64,000 bases of DNA, from positions 124,001-188,000 of the forward strand of contig JAHLLQ010000006.1 in NCBI GenBank assembly GCA_020444065.1, in the 5' to 3' direction. The stretch comes from a bacterium. Its GTDB lineage: Bacteria > Sumerlaeota > Sumerlaeia > SLMS01 > JAHLLQ01. The position numbers and the translations under genes were made by a program. The notes beneath the pieces are model-generated. The model was given only the letters and a program-made list of their open reading frames with translations, ran no database searches and was not told where the DNA came from. This document shows positions 32,950 to 41,471 of this stretch, one piece after another (positions within the stretch are counted from its first letter, which is position 1; the number at the start of each line of letters is the position of its first letter).

Positions 32950-34974
32950 ATGGCCCGCAAGAGCATTCGAATCGACGATCTGTTCAAACTGAAAGGCATG
33001 GCGGATCTGCGCATGTCACCGGATGGCCAACACGCCGTCGCGGTCGTGCAGTCGGTCAATGTGGAGGAGCAGCGCAACGAGACTGCACTGTGGCTTTGGC
33101 GGGCGGAAGACGACAGCTTTGAGCAACTGACCAAGGGGCCAGCGGACTCATCCGCCGTGTGGCTGGACAACCAGACGATCGTTTTCGCGGCCGGGAATCG
33201 TGAGGAAGATGAGAAGAAAGATGGTCCGTACCAAAAGACGCGCCTCTTCACGATGTCGCTGCGAGGCGGCGAGCCGCTCCTTCGCGCGACGCTGGACGGC
33301 ATTGTCTTCGAGATGGAGCCATCGCCCGATGGGTCGACGTTGGCTCTGACGTTCGGTGCCATGCCTGCGGTTCCGAAGAACAAGCAGGAGCTCTGGAAGA
33401 AGGTCCCACCGCCGATGGTGGCGAACCATGTGCGCTTCAAGCTGAACGGCCTCGGCGATCTTCCGCCGCGCCTGCCGTCCATCTACTTGCTCAAGACCAA
33501 GCGCGAACAATGGAGCAAGCCGAAGCCGCTGATCGACGATCCGCTCTACTGGGACAGCGGCCCGCAGTGGCTTCCCGATGGCAAGAAGATCGTGTTCTCG
33601 CGAATGGATGCAGCCTCGGTCAATATCGAGGGCCACGTCATGATTGCGGACATGAAAGGCAAGATTCAGGAACTCGATGTTCCGGTCGGTCCGATCGGCG
33701 GAGTAGTCGTCTCGCCCGATGGAAAGCACGTCGCCGCCGCCGCAAATGGAGATCCGCAGGATGGGCACTCCAAGCCGGTGCCGCTTGGTATCTGTTCGAC
33801 CGATCCGAAGAAGAAGGATTGGAAGCTGATCGTCGAGACCGATGGCCAGGTCACACGCCAGGTTGTTCTGTGCGATGGGTGCGTCAGCATGTCGGGCTTC
33901 ATGAAGTGGGAATCGGAGGATGCGATCTACACGGTGCATTCCGTCCACGGGCATTGTGAGTTGCTGCGCGTCCAGCCCTCGACCGGCGAGACGGAAGTGC
34001 TTGCAGGCAAGTACGGCATCGCGTTCCCGGCGGATTGCGTCGGCGACACGCTTCTGCACGGCATCACGGCGCCGGATTCGCCGATTGAGTTGCATCGCCT
34101 TGGCCTGAAGAAGCCGCTGAGCAAGTTGAACTCGAAGACGCGAAAGCTGTACGACATCGATCTGAAACGCTGGTGGGTGAAGACCGATCCCGATATGCAC
34201 GTCGAAGCGTTCCTGTGGGCGACCTCAAAGCAACTCAAGACGCGCAAGTCGGCATCGCTGCCGTTGATCGTCTACGTCCACGGCGGCCCCTCAGTTCAGA
34301 CGGGCGATGGCTTCATCCACGAGTATACCTGGCTCGCCCACGAGGGATATCCGGTGGTGACGCTGAATCCGCGCGGCTCGACGGGCTACGGCGTTGCCCA
34401 CGGTACGGGCATCTCCGGGAACTGGGGCGATCGCGATGTCCATGATGTGCTGACCGTAACGCGTGCGACGCTGCGCAAGTACCGCCAATTCGATCGCAAG
34501 CGCGTCTTCATCGTCGGCGGATCGTACGGCGGCTACATGGCAAACATGATGGTGACGCGACATCCCGGCGTGTATCGAGGGGCCGTCTCGCAGCGCTGCG
34601 TCTCCAACATCATCAGCATGTCGGGCACATCCGACTTCTCGAACGCGCTGCTGCCACAGATCATTGGGGTCAGCAGCATCTGGGACGATCCTCAGCGCTC
34701 GTGGGATCTCTCACCGATTTCGAAGATCCGCGACGTTCGCGATCCAATCCTGATCATTCACGCCGACCGCGATTTGCGCTGCCCGATCGGACAAGGCGAG
34801 GAGATGTTCCACGGCCTTGTCGATGCCGGCAGGAAGATCAACGAGGAGGTGCGCTTCGTGGTGTTCAAGGGCGAGACGCACGAGCTCTCCCGCGGCGGAC
34901 GTCCGGAGAACCGGCGCGTTCGTCTGGAGGAAATTCTCGGCTGGGTGAAGAAGCACGACAAGCCGCGCAAGTGA
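32950..34974 (+). CDS. S9 family peptidase (prolyl oligopeptidase-like)
   Basis: A 674-residue serine peptidase. Residues ~15-400 make a propeller of repeated W-x-x-D/S-P-D-G-type strands (for example S-P-D-G-Q, S-P-D-G-S, L-P-D-G-K). The alpha/beta hydrolase domain follows, with the nucleophile in G-G-S-Y-G-G-Y-M (Ser ~524), D-R-D-L-R in the Asp region, and a C-terminal K-G-E-T-H-E-L His. Without a signal peptide it is probably cytoplasmic, cutting short peptides. The ATG has CTGGAG a few bases upstream. It is divergent from the HAD/waaF pair and ends 6 bases from a convergent SDR gene. Confidence 0.9.
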   Translation: MARKSIRIDDLFKLKGMADLRMSPDGQHAVAVVQSVNVEEQRNETALWLWRAEDDSFEQLTKGPADSSAVWLDNQTIVFAAGNREEDEKKDGPYQKTRLFTMSLRGGEPLLRATLDGIVFEMEPSPDGSTLALTFGAMPAVPKNKQELWKKVPPPMVANHVRFKLNGLGDLPPRLPSIYLLKTKREQWSKPKPLIDDPLYWDSGPQWLPDGKKIVFSRMDAASVNIEGHVMIADMKGKIQELDVPVGPIGGVVVSPDGKHVAAAANGDPQDGHSKPVPLGICSTDPKKKDWKLIVETDGQVTRQVVLCDGCVSMSGFMKWESEDAIYTVHSVHGHCELLRVQPSTGETEVLAGKYGIAFPADCVGDTLLHGITAPDSPIELHRLGLKKPLSKLNSKTRKLYDIDLKRWWVKTDPDMHVEAFLWATSKQLKTRKSASLPLIVYVHGGPSVQTGDGFIHEYTWLAHEGYPVVTLNPRGSTGYGVAHGTGISGNWGDRDVHDVLTVTRATLRKYRQFDRKRVFIVGGSYGGYMANMMVTRHPGVYRGAVSQRCVSNIISMSGTSDFSNALLPQIIGVSSIWDDPQRSWDLSPISKIRDVRDPILIIHADRDLRCPIGQGEEMFHGLVDAGRKINEEVRFVVFKGETHELSRGGRPENRRVRLEEILGWVKKHDKPRK

Positions 34975-34980
34975 TGATCG

Positions 34981-35769
34981 TCAGATCGACTTGATCAGTC
35001 CGCCATCAACGAGCCAGTTTCCGCCGGTCAGGTAGTCGGCCCGCGGTGAGGACAAGTACGCCACCAGGCTTCCGATATCCGTCGGACTACCAAGACGTGC
35101 GGCTGGAATCGAGTCGATCGCCGCCTGGCGTATCGCGGCGGCAGGCTTGTTCATTTTCTGCGACTGCATCTCGAAGACGGCCGCGAGGCGATCCGTATCG
35201 ATGCGCCCCGGCGCGATGGAATGGCAGCGGACGCCCTCGGGACCAAGTTCACTGGCGAGGGACTTGATCATCCCAACGAGACCCGGACGCATGGTGTTCG
35301 AAAGCGTCAGGCCCGCGACGGGTTCGCGCGTGGAACTGCTGGTGACGACGAAGAACCGCGGCGCTGGGCTTTCTTTCAAGAGCGGGAGTGCATTCTTCAC
35401 AAGGTATGCCGGTGCAACGAGGAGCAGGTCCGCAGCCTTGCGCCATTGCTCGACGTCCAAATCCTTCAGGCCGCCCGGTGGTGGCCCGCCACTGTTGCAG
35501 ACAATAATGTCGAATCGGCCGTAGGAGGCGTGGATCTTATCGAGCAACTTCTGCGTCGCATCGAGCTCTGCAGAGTCTATCGCGTACGTGTTCACGCGTC
35601 GGCCCGTCTCGTCCGCGATCTCCTTGGCCGTCTGGCGCAGAGGAGCTTCACTTCGCGCGGTGAGAAGCAGATCGCACCCTTCACGCGCCAGCGCTTCCGC
35701 GATTCCGCGCCCGATTCCTTTGCTGGCGCCTTGCACCAGCGCCACGTGTCCCTTCAGTTCCAGATCCAT
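34981..35769 (-). CDS. Short-chain dehydrogenase/reductase family protein
   Basis: A 262-residue SDR. It has the NAD(P)-binding G-A-S-K-G-I-G-R-G-I (~14-23), N-S-G-G-P-P (~92-97) and a T-S-S-S region. The catalytic tyrosine motif is unusual: where Y-x-x-x-K is expected the sequence runs T-M-R-P-G-L-V-G-M-I-K, so Lys is present but Tyr is not. Some SDR groups carry this pattern and their activity is unproven. The C-terminus has the usual G-G-N-W-L-V-D-G-G. It is the third gene of the rrf2-bpt-SDR unit, 12 bases after bpt, with AAGGAGG and ideal spacing at its ATG. Confidence 0.85.
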   Translation of the reverse strand: MDLELKGHVALVQGASKGIGRGIAEALAREGCDLLLTARSEAPLRQTAKEIADETGRRVNTYAIDSAELDATQKLLDKIHASYGRFDIIVCNSGGPPPGGLKDLDVEQWRKAADLLLVAPAYLVKNALPLLKESPAPRFFVVTSSSTREPVAGLTLSNTMRPGLVGMIKSLASELGPEGVRCHSIAPGRIDTDRLAAVFEMQSQKMNKPAAAIRQAAIDSIPAARLGSPTDIGSLVAYLSSPRADYLTGGNWLVDGGLIKSI

Positions 35770-35781
35770 CGCGCAGCCTCC

Positions 35782-36492
35782 TTATTGCTCGTTCAGCCGG
35801 CGCCATCCTCCGTTGCCATCGCCGAGTTCGCAAGGCCGGAACGCCGTCTTGTAATTCATCTTCCTGCAATCTTCGATGTAGTAGCCCAGATAGTGATACG
35901 CCAATCCGTGCAGGCACGCGTAGTGATTCAGCCACATGATCACCCATGTCCCCAGGCTGCGGCGGTTCATTTCCTCATCCGGCTCGTAGTAGGTGTAGAC
36001 GGAACTGATCGCATCCGATTCGACGTCGAAAACGGTCACGGCCACGACTCGGCCATCCAGATGGAAGATCGCTTCGCGCGATTGCAGCGGCGTCTCGTAC
36101 AGAAACTGGCAATACTCCGACCATTCCGTGCACATGTCGCCGCGATGCCGAGCTTGCTGATAGCGAACGAACAGATCGAACTTCTCACGCGTGGGCTCGG
36201 GTTCCTGAATCTTCGCCTGGATGTCATGGTTACGGCGTTGGAGCTTGCGCTGCGTGCGATCGGGTTGGAACTCCCAGACCGGGATGCGAATCGGAACGCA
36301 CGCCTGGCAGCCATCGCAAGCGGGCCGATAGACGATCTTCCCGCTGCGGCGCCATCCATGGTCCATCAGCAGCCGGTATAGGCCGAAAGGCATCTTCTCG
36401 ATCAGGAAGGCCCGGTCGCGCGCCTCGCGATCCGGCAGGTAGGGACATTCATGCGGCGGACCCTTTGGAAGTTCCAGGGTATCGAGGTCCAC
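35782..36492 (-). CDS. bpt: Aspartate/glutamate leucyltransferase (arginyltransferase family)
   Basis: Adds a destabilising amino acid from aminoacyl-tRNA to proteins with an acidic or oxidised N-terminus, marking them for degradation by the N-degron pathway. The 236 residues match the Bpt/Ate family: an N-terminal C-P-Y-L-P pair, the R-P-A-C-D-G-C-Q-A-C-V-P cysteine cluster, R-N-H-D, and the C-terminal Y-I-E-D-C-x-K-M-x-Y-K-T and F-R-P-C-E-L blocks. It begins with GTG, five bases after the rrf2 stop, with a G/A-rich site upstream. ClpS and ClpA are not in the window. Its place right after an Rrf2 repressor suggests control by that regulator. Confidence 0.93.
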   Translation of the reverse strand: MDLDTLELPKGPPHECPYLPDREARDRAFLIEKMPFGLYRLLMDHGWRRSGKIVYRPACDGCQACVPIRIPVWEFQPDRTQRKLQRRNHDIQAKIQEPEPTREKFDLFVRYQQARHRGDMCTEWSEYCQFLYETPLQSREAIFHLDGRVVAVTVFDVESDAISSVYTYYEPDEEMNRRSLGTWVIMWLNHYACLHGLAYHYLGYYIEDCRKMNYKTAFRPCELGDGNGGWRRLNEQ

Positions 36493-36497
36493 AGTGC

Positions 36498-36950
36498 TCA
36501 GATTCCTTCTCCGAAGACGAACTCCTGATCTTCGATGATCTGGCGGCGCACGATGGGAGCACCGCTGAGCACCTGGGCCAGCGTGACATCGTCGACCAGT
36601 CGATCGACCTCTTCACCGATCTCGAACAGCACGCGCAAGAAGATATCGGAGCCGGCTTCCTGGCTGGCCTCTTCATCTTCCGGTCCGGAGAAGTGGCCCT
36701 CGAAGTGGCGGAGGATCTCTCCCAGTGTGATTTCTTCGGCGGGCTTGTTCAGCCGATATCCGCCCTTCTTGCCGGCGAGGCTTTCGACGAAGCCGTTCTC
36801 GCGCAACTCGCCCATGATCGCTTCGAGGAACTTGCGGGGGATCTCGTTCTTCTCCGCCAGTTCGCGGACCGAGATGGGTGCTTCTTCGACTGCGGCGGCA
36901 AGTGCCAGAAGTGCTCGAAGCGCGTACTCGGATTTGCGGCTGAACTTCAT
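36498..36950 (-). CDS. Rrf2-family transcriptional regulator
   Basis: A 150-residue winged-helix regulator. The N-terminal M-K-F-S-R-K-S-E-Y-A-L-R-A-L-L-A-L-A and the K-K-G-G-Y-R-L beta-wing are typical of Rrf2/IscR. There is no cysteine in the protein, so it cannot hold the Fe-S cluster seen in IscR or NsrR; a different signal or a simple repressor role is more likely. It is the first gene of a unit with bpt and an SDR. An inverted repeat upstream of its start (36976-36996) could be its operator. Confidence 0.88.
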   Translation of the reverse strand: MKFSRKSEYALRALLALAAAVEEAPISVRELAEKNEIPRKFLEAIMGELRENGFVESLAGKKGGYRLNKPAEEITLGEILRHFEGHFSGPEDEEASQEAGSDIFLRVLFEIGEEVDRLVDDVTLAQVLSGAPIVRRQIIEDQEFVFGEGI

Positions 36951-37261
36951 ACGGGGGCTCCCGTCCGGATTCTCCTCCTACCAAGACGATAGGAGATTCA
37001 AAGTCAACCACAGCCGGGTGCGGACGCAAGATGGCACCGTGTCATTGCCGTGGCAGCGTTCCGAAACGTACGAAGGGATCTTCCGATTCGACGGAAAGGT
37101 CCGAAGGCGAATGCTCGCGCGGAATCGTGTGGTGAGACGTAACAATCTGAATTCCTTGAACTTGATGCGACTACCTGAAGGCTTAAGTTGCACGCGCTCT
37201 GAGAGGCACAGGGGTTGCCAGAAGCAATTGCCAGAATTGCGTGTCGTGGGGGAATCACAAC
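36951..37261. other. Intergenic region between rrf2 unit and Spy-like gene
   Basis: 311 bases between divergent genes; it must hold both promoters. It contains the inverted repeat at 36976-36996. No other feature was seen. Confidence 0.5.
36976..36996. promoter_or_regulatory. Candidate operator for the Rrf2 regulator
   Basis: Inverted repeat CTCCTA (36976-36981) and TAGGAG (36991-36996) with a 9-base spacer, 26-46 bases upstream of the rrf2 start on the minus strand. The right distance for autoregulation, but the AGGAG arms could also act as a ribosome-binding sequence. Confidence 0.3.
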
Positions 37262-37879
37262 ATGAAAAACGTCACAGGAAGTAACCGCTGGAAGCTGGTG
37301 GGATCGCTGGTGCTCCTCTTGGGAGCGATCGCCTTCGTGATGGCTCAGTACAAGTCGTCGGTGCCGCAAGCTCCGGAACCCGGCGAATTGGGCCCTCGGC
37401 ATGAGCAGAATGAAAATCATTCTGCTCCGCCGCAGGGGGAAAACAAGGATGGCGAACGCCCCGAACCGGGCCGGATGCTGAATCGTCAGGAGCGCGAGAA
37501 TATGCGCGCGGAAATGACCGAGCGCCTCGGACTGACGGAGGATCAGCTCGCTCAAATCGATGAGATCGACAAGCAGTTCGAAGGCAAACGCGGCCCGGAA
37601 GCCTGGGCCGGTCGAGCGCAAGCCATGCAGGAAATCCTGACTTCCGATCAGCAGCAGAAGCTGAACGGCATGCGTGACGAGATGCGCGAGCGGTTCCAGG
37701 AGCGCATGAAGCAGCGCATGATGGAACGTGCCAGCGTTCTCTCGCCTGAGGAGCAAGAGCTCTTCATGAAGAAGCTGGAAGAGCGCATTAAGAATGGACC
37801 TCCGCACGGGTTCGGTGGGCATCCGCCGGGCGACGGCCCCCCGCCTGACGGTGAGGGCGGCCCACCGCCGGAAGACTGA
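37262..37879 (+). CDS. Exported Spy/CpxP-like LTxxQ protein
   Basis: A 205-residue protein, probably periplasmic. Residues ~10-29 are a hydrophobic signal (K-L-V-G-S-L-V-L-L-L). A Pro/Gln/Glu linker is followed by two L-T-x-D/x-Q motifs (L-T-E-D-Q near 88, L-T-S-D-Q-Q near 122) embedded in long amphipathic helices rich in Met, Arg and Glu, as in the Spy/CpxP family of envelope-stress chaperones and metal-resistance sensors. The C-terminal ~30 residues are Pro/Gly/His-rich. The ATG at 37262 was chosen over an in-frame one eight codons earlier because the signal sequence then starts at the right distance. A prepilin-like gene follows 72 bases later. Confidence 0.72.
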   Translation: MKNVTGSNRWKLVGSLVLLLGAIAFVMAQYKSSVPQAPEPGELGPRHEQNENHSAPPQGENKDGERPEPGRMLNRQERENMRAEMTERLGLTEDQLAQIDEIDKQFEGKRGPEAWAGRAQAMQEILTSDQQQKLNGMRDEMRERFQERMKQRMMERASVLSPEEQELFMKKLEERIKNGPPHGFGGHPPGDGPPPDGEGGPPPED

Positions 37880-37951
37880 TCCGAACGACTCTCTCCGATC
37901 ATTCGCAGCAAGCCTCCAACATCGAAAGAACGCATGGGAGATGCACGACCA

Positions 37952-38497
37952 ATGAAGACGCGAGCATTCACACTGATTGAGCTCATTATCGTTGTGGCGA
38001 TCATCGCCATCCTCGCAGGCATCGGAATTCCGAACCTGCTGGAGGCCCAGACCCGAAGTAAGGTCAGCCGTACGAAGGCTGATTTGGCGACTGTCGCGAC
38101 GGCGCTGGAAGCCTATCACGCGGACAACAATCGCTACCCGCCAAGCACGCTGGTCCCTCGATTTGCGCGCTTGCTGCCGCTGACAACGCCGATCTCTTAC
38201 ATTACGACTATCCCAACGGACGTCTTCAGAACGAAGGATGAGCACCATGGACCGTTCCGCGCGCTCGGCAACTATGCCTACGGCGCACAGCCAATCGATA
38301 CGGAGAGCCGATACGCGTTGGCGAGCGATGGTCCGGACCTTCGGCCAAATCACGAACCGATCGAATTTTATCCCGGCAACAAGCCGGAAATCTGGGAGAA
38401 CCCCAGCAGCGGGTATGATTACGTGCGCTATGATCCGACGAATGGAACGGTCAGCACGGGCGACATCTGGCGGATCAGCGACGGGCAGATGGAGTAG
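37952..38497 (+). CDS. Prepilin-like protein
   Basis: A 181-residue protein with a prepilin signal (M-K-T-R-A-F-T-L-I-E-L-I-I-V-V) where the Phe/Glu (+5) pattern and the hydrophobic helix are standard, though the residue before Phe is Ala and not Gly. Residues ~20-45 give L-L-E-A-Q-x-R-S-K-x-S-R-x-K-A-D and ~55-60 give N-R-Y-P. It shares L-T-T-P-I-S-Y-I and the closing Y-D-P-T-N-G-T-V-S-x-G-D with the prepilin at 23617. The start at 37952 has GGGAG about 11 bases upstream; an earlier in-frame ATG gives a six-residue longer leader. Confidence 0.83.
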   Translation: MKTRAFTLIELIIVVAIIAILAGIGIPNLLEAQTRSKVSRTKADLATVATALEAYHADNNRYPPSTLVPRFARLLPLTTPISYITTIPTDVFRTKDEHHGPFRALGNYAYGAQPIDTESRYALASDGPDLRPNHEPIEFYPGNKPEIWENPSSGYDYVRYDPTNGTVSTGDIWRISDGQME

Positions 38498-38528
38498 GGA
38501 CTCCGCCATGCCTATCGAATGAACAACG

Positions 38529-38553
38529 GCCCCGGAGCAGATCGCTCCGGGGC
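38529..38553. terminator. Bidirectional-looking hairpin between the prepilin and rpoD
   Basis: Perfect 10-bp inverted repeat (38529-38538 with 38544-38553) with a 5-base loop between convergent genes. Followed by a G/T-rich tail on the plus strand and by a short T-containing tail on the minus strand; neither is a strong T-run. Confidence 0.6.
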
Positions 38554-38581
38554 TGGTCAGTTTCAGGTTTGTTGGGGTTCG

Positions 38582-40462
38582 CTATTCCATGAACTCGATG
38601 AGCTGCTTGCGGCGGCTCGGGTGGCGCAGTTTGTTGAGCGCCTTTGTCTCAATCTGACGCACGCGCTCGCGCGTGACGTTGAAGATCGTGCCGACCTCCT
38701 CGAGCGTACGCGGGAAGTCGCTGCCGCCAATACCGAAGCGCAGGCGAAGGACCTTCTGCTCGCGCTCGGTCAGGGTCGAGAGCACCTCTTCGATCTTTTC
38801 CTGCATCAGCTTGTAGGCGGTGGCCGTCACGGGGGACTGGGCATCCTCGTCCGGGATGAAGTCTCCGAAATGGCTGTCGCCGTCCTCGCCGATAGGCGTT
38901 TCGAGACTGATGGGCTGCATGGCAATCTTGAAGACCCGGCGGATCTTCTCGACCGGCATTCCCATCTTCTCTGCGATCTCATCCGGGGTCGGTTCGCGAC
39001 CAAGTTCCTGGACCAGGAAGCGCTGCACGCGCGAGAGCTTGTTGATCGTCTCGATCATGTGGACCGGGATACGGATCGTGCGGGCCTGGTCGGCGATCGC
39101 ACGAGTCACCGCCTGGCGAATCCACCAAGTGGCGTAGGTCGAGAACTTGTAGCCGCGCTGATACTCGAACTTGTCGACGGCACGCATCAGGCCGATGTTG
39201 CCTTCCTGGATCAAATCCAGGAACTGCAGGCCGCGGTTCGTGTACTTCTTTGCGATGGAGACGACGAGGCGAAGGTTGGCCTCGACGACTTTCATCTTGG
39301 CTTCGTGAGCCTGCTTCTCGCCGCTGCGAATGCGGTCGACGATCTGGCTCAGTTCCTCGTACTTGTTTCCGCTTTCCTTCTCGAGGCGCTTGATATTGCG
39401 CTGCGCCATGCGGAGGCGCTTGTCCAGGCGGATGAACTCGTCGAGCGTCTTGCCGTGCTTGTCGAACAGCTCCTTGGCTTCGGGGCTGTTCTTCTTCGTC
39501 TTGCGGACAACGCGGCGCAGCTCGTCTTCGCTCATCATGGCTTCGAGGATCGTCCGGCGGATGTCCTCATGGGCCTTATGAATCTGCGCGTAAATGTCCT
39601 TCACGCGCTGGGCGATTTCTTCGACGATCGAGAAGTTCAAATCGACCTTCAGCAGCAGGGCGTAGATTTCTTCGCGACGCTGCTCAACGTCGACCTGAGC
39701 CTCTTCGCGCTCTTTGCCATCGAACGTCGGGTCTTCCAGCAGGTCGAGCTGGTCGGCAACGACTTCGAAGTGATCGAGTACGGATTTCAGGTTGTCGAGG
39801 ATGAGCTTGATCATCCGGGCGCGCTCTTCCGGATCGCTCTCATCGACGTTTGCGCGCAGAATATCGTTCAGATTGAACTGGCCGACTTCGATCTTGGAGT
39901 AAATGCGGCCCAGTTCCTGGGAAGTAATCGTGGCTCGGGAGATGGCGCCGGTGATTTCGTGCCGGCCCTTCTCGATGGCCTTGGCCAGATGGACTTCTTC
40001 CTCGCGGGTCAGCAGAGGAACCTTGCCCATCTCCATGAGGTAGAGGCGAACCGGATCGTCGATGCGCTGGTTATCGGCCTGAGCGCTTGCGTCGCGGCCG
40101 GTGCCTTTCGACTTGGTCGCCTTCCGTGTCGACGTCGAGGCCGCCTTGCGAGCCGATGTCGACTTCGTGGCTTTGCTCTTCGTCGCAGTCTTGCGTGTCG
40201 TCGTCTTGCGAGTCTTGGAGCTCTTCGCCGCCTTCTTTGGTTTTTGCTCGGCTTCGCTCTCCTCGACGCTGTCGTAGACCTCGATATCCAGGTCCTCGAG
40301 TTCATCGAGCAGTTTTGCCATGTCCTGAGCGGTGTAATCGGCGGGAAGCTCTTCGTTGATCTCCTCGTAGGTGAGATGTCCACGCTGCTTGCCGGTTTCG
40401 ATCAGGCGGGTGAGTCCCGCTGTCAGCTCCGACTTTTTTTTCTTCTTGGTCCGCGTAGGCAT
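38582..40462 (-). CDS. rpoD: Housekeeping RNA polymerase sigma factor RpoD
   Basis: Primary sigma-70 that directs RNA polymerase to most promoters. The 626-residue form (ATG at 40460-40462) has region 1.1 (~15-65), a linker of ~50 residues (74-122) made almost only of Lys, Thr, Ser, Ala and Arg, then region 1.2 ([11 protein letters not shown] from ~136), a long non-conserved region, region 2 ([21 protein letters not shown] and W-I-R-Q-A-V-T-R), region 3 and region 4 (E-V-G[14 protein letters not shown]). The basic linker is reminiscent of the tail on PPDK in this window. The start has AGGAG ~14 bases upstream, which is far. Confidence 0.95.
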   Translation of the reverse strand: MPTRTKKKKKSELTAGLTRLIETGKQRGHLTYEEINEELPADYTAQDMAKLLDELEDLDIEVYDSVEESEAEQKPKKAAKSSKTRKTTTRKTATKSKATKSTSARKAASTSTRKATKSKGTGRDASAQADNQRIDDPVRLYLMEMGKVPLLTREEEVHLAKAIEKGRHEITGAISRATITSQELGRIYSKIEVGQFNLNDILRANVDESDPEERARMIKLILDNLKSVLDHFEVVADQLDLLEDPTFDGKEREEAQVDVEQRREEIYALLLKVDLNFSIVEEIAQRVKDIYAQIHKAHEDIRRTILEAMMSEDELRRVVRKTKKNSPEAKELFDKHGKTLDEFIRLDKRLRMAQRNIKRLEKESGNKYEELSQIVDRIRSGEKQAHEAKMKVVEANLRLVVSIAKKYTNRGLQFLDLIQEGNIGLMRAVDKFEYQRGYKFSTYATWWIRQAVTRAIADQARTIRIPVHMIETINKLSRVQRFLVQELGREPTPDEIAEKMGMPVEKIRRVFKIAMQPISLETPIGEDGDSHFGDFIPDEDAQSPVTATAYKLMQEKIEEVLSTLTEREQKVLRLRFGIGGSDFPRTLEEVGTIFNVTRERVRQIETKALNKLRHPSRRKQLIEFME

Positions 40463-40977
40463 ATTGTGTCGTCTGACTCCTGGGGAGAGGGTTTGGGGTG
40501 CGTTGGTGGTGTCTCTTGGATTGATCCTGCGGTGGTTCGAGTGGAGTCTGTGGTGGCCTGAGGGGTGAGGAGATCGGAAATCGTCCGAGGCGGTATCAGG
40601 GCGCACAGCTCCCCCATTATAGATTCCGGCAGCAATTTCCGGACCGCCCGGACCGGATCGGTCGAATCGCTGTCAAGAAAAAAGACTCCGTCCCTGCAAG
40701 AAGTGTTTGTCTGAGCCTTGCGGAATCCTGATAAAACAACACTTGCCAACTTGGACCGTTCTACTGTTAGAATGCTGGTTTGTTTCCGTCTCTCTCGCAA
40801 GTCCGCCTTTCCCAAACAGGCTTCATCCACAGTTCTGCGCATTTTCGACACTCTTCCCGTTGCATTCGTGAAACGTGCCGGTTCAAATCCACCTATCGGT
40901 GGAGATGCCCCAAGTTCAGGAATTCGAGTCAATCAGGCACTGCTCGAAACCGCCGATGCAGAGGAAGGAACACCCTG
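40463..40977. other. Intergenic region upstream of rpoD
   Basis: 515 bases between the rpoD start (minus) and a small membrane-protein gene (plus). It must hold the rpoD promoter. A plus-strand frame of 86 codons (40718-40978) was seen but rejected. No tRNA-like fold, riboswitch or strong repeat was found. Confidence 0.45.
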
Positions 40978-41424
40978 ATGAGTTCCCCACACCCCCCGCG
41001 CGATCCGAAGCAGCTCCTGGTGGAAATGGACGCCCGGATCAAGGTCCGCGACATCCGCGAATGGGAGAAGCTGAAGCACCAGGTTTCGATCAAATGGTGG
41101 GAATCCGGCCTCCTGTTGCTCCTCTTCCTCAGTGGCCTCGGGATCCTCGTGACCATCGCGAAGCTGGTTCCGCGCGATAATGGGTTGCTGTACGCGTTCA
41201 TTCTTGTCTGGTTCGGACTATTCGTCCTCGCCGTGATTGCGTGCCTCGAGTTCCTGGTTCTGAAGTTTCGCGCCCTGCGCCGGATGCAGACCGAGATGAA
41301 TCGGCATCTCCTCGATCAGGAGAAGGCGATGAAGGCGATACGCGATTATCTGGAAGCGCGTGAGGAGTTTCTGTCCTCATCCAGCGAAGAAGAGCCTGAA
41401 GCAGAAAGCGGCCAGACCACTTAG
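40978..41424 (+). CDS. Small two-helix membrane protein with charged C-terminus
   Basis: A 148-residue protein. About 45 charged residues come first (P-R-D-P-K-Q, R-I-K-V-R-D-I-R-E-W-E-K-L-K), then two hydrophobic helices at ~48-66 and ~76-99, then a charged coiled-coil-like tail (R-A-L-R-R-M-Q-T-E, ending in S/E-rich residues). No known family. The ATG at 40978 has AAGGAA about 8 bases upstream; the longer open frame before it lacks a family match. It lies between divergent rpoD and the convergent AAA+ gene and could be a membrane scaffold. Confidence 0.62.
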   Translation: MSSPHPPRDPKQLLVEMDARIKVRDIREWEKLKHQVSIKWWESGLLLLLFLSGLGILVTIAKLVPRDNGLLYAFILVWFGLFVLAVIACLEFLVLKFRALRRMQTEMNRHLLDQEKAMKAIRDYLEAREEFLSSSSEEEPEAESGQTT

Positions 41425-41471
41425 GTCCGACCGCCTCTTTCATTCCGCAAAAAGTTGGGTCTTTCGCTTAC

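Noticed and set aside
32799-33482. Upstream extension of the HAD gene by ~228 codons
   Set aside because: It overlaps the start of the S9 peptidase on the other strand, has no family match, and the TTG at 32798 has AGGAGG upstream.
38519-40561. Plus-strand open frame opposite rpoD (about 680 codons)
   Set aside because: A shadow of rpoD; its composition is skewed and it has no recognisable domain, whereas the minus strand has every RpoD region.
40718-40978. 86-codon plus-strand frame just before the small membrane protein, ending in TGATG
   Set aside because: The overlap of stop and start is suggestive, but the protein has no pattern, no ribosome site was seen, and rpoD promoter sequence is expected there.
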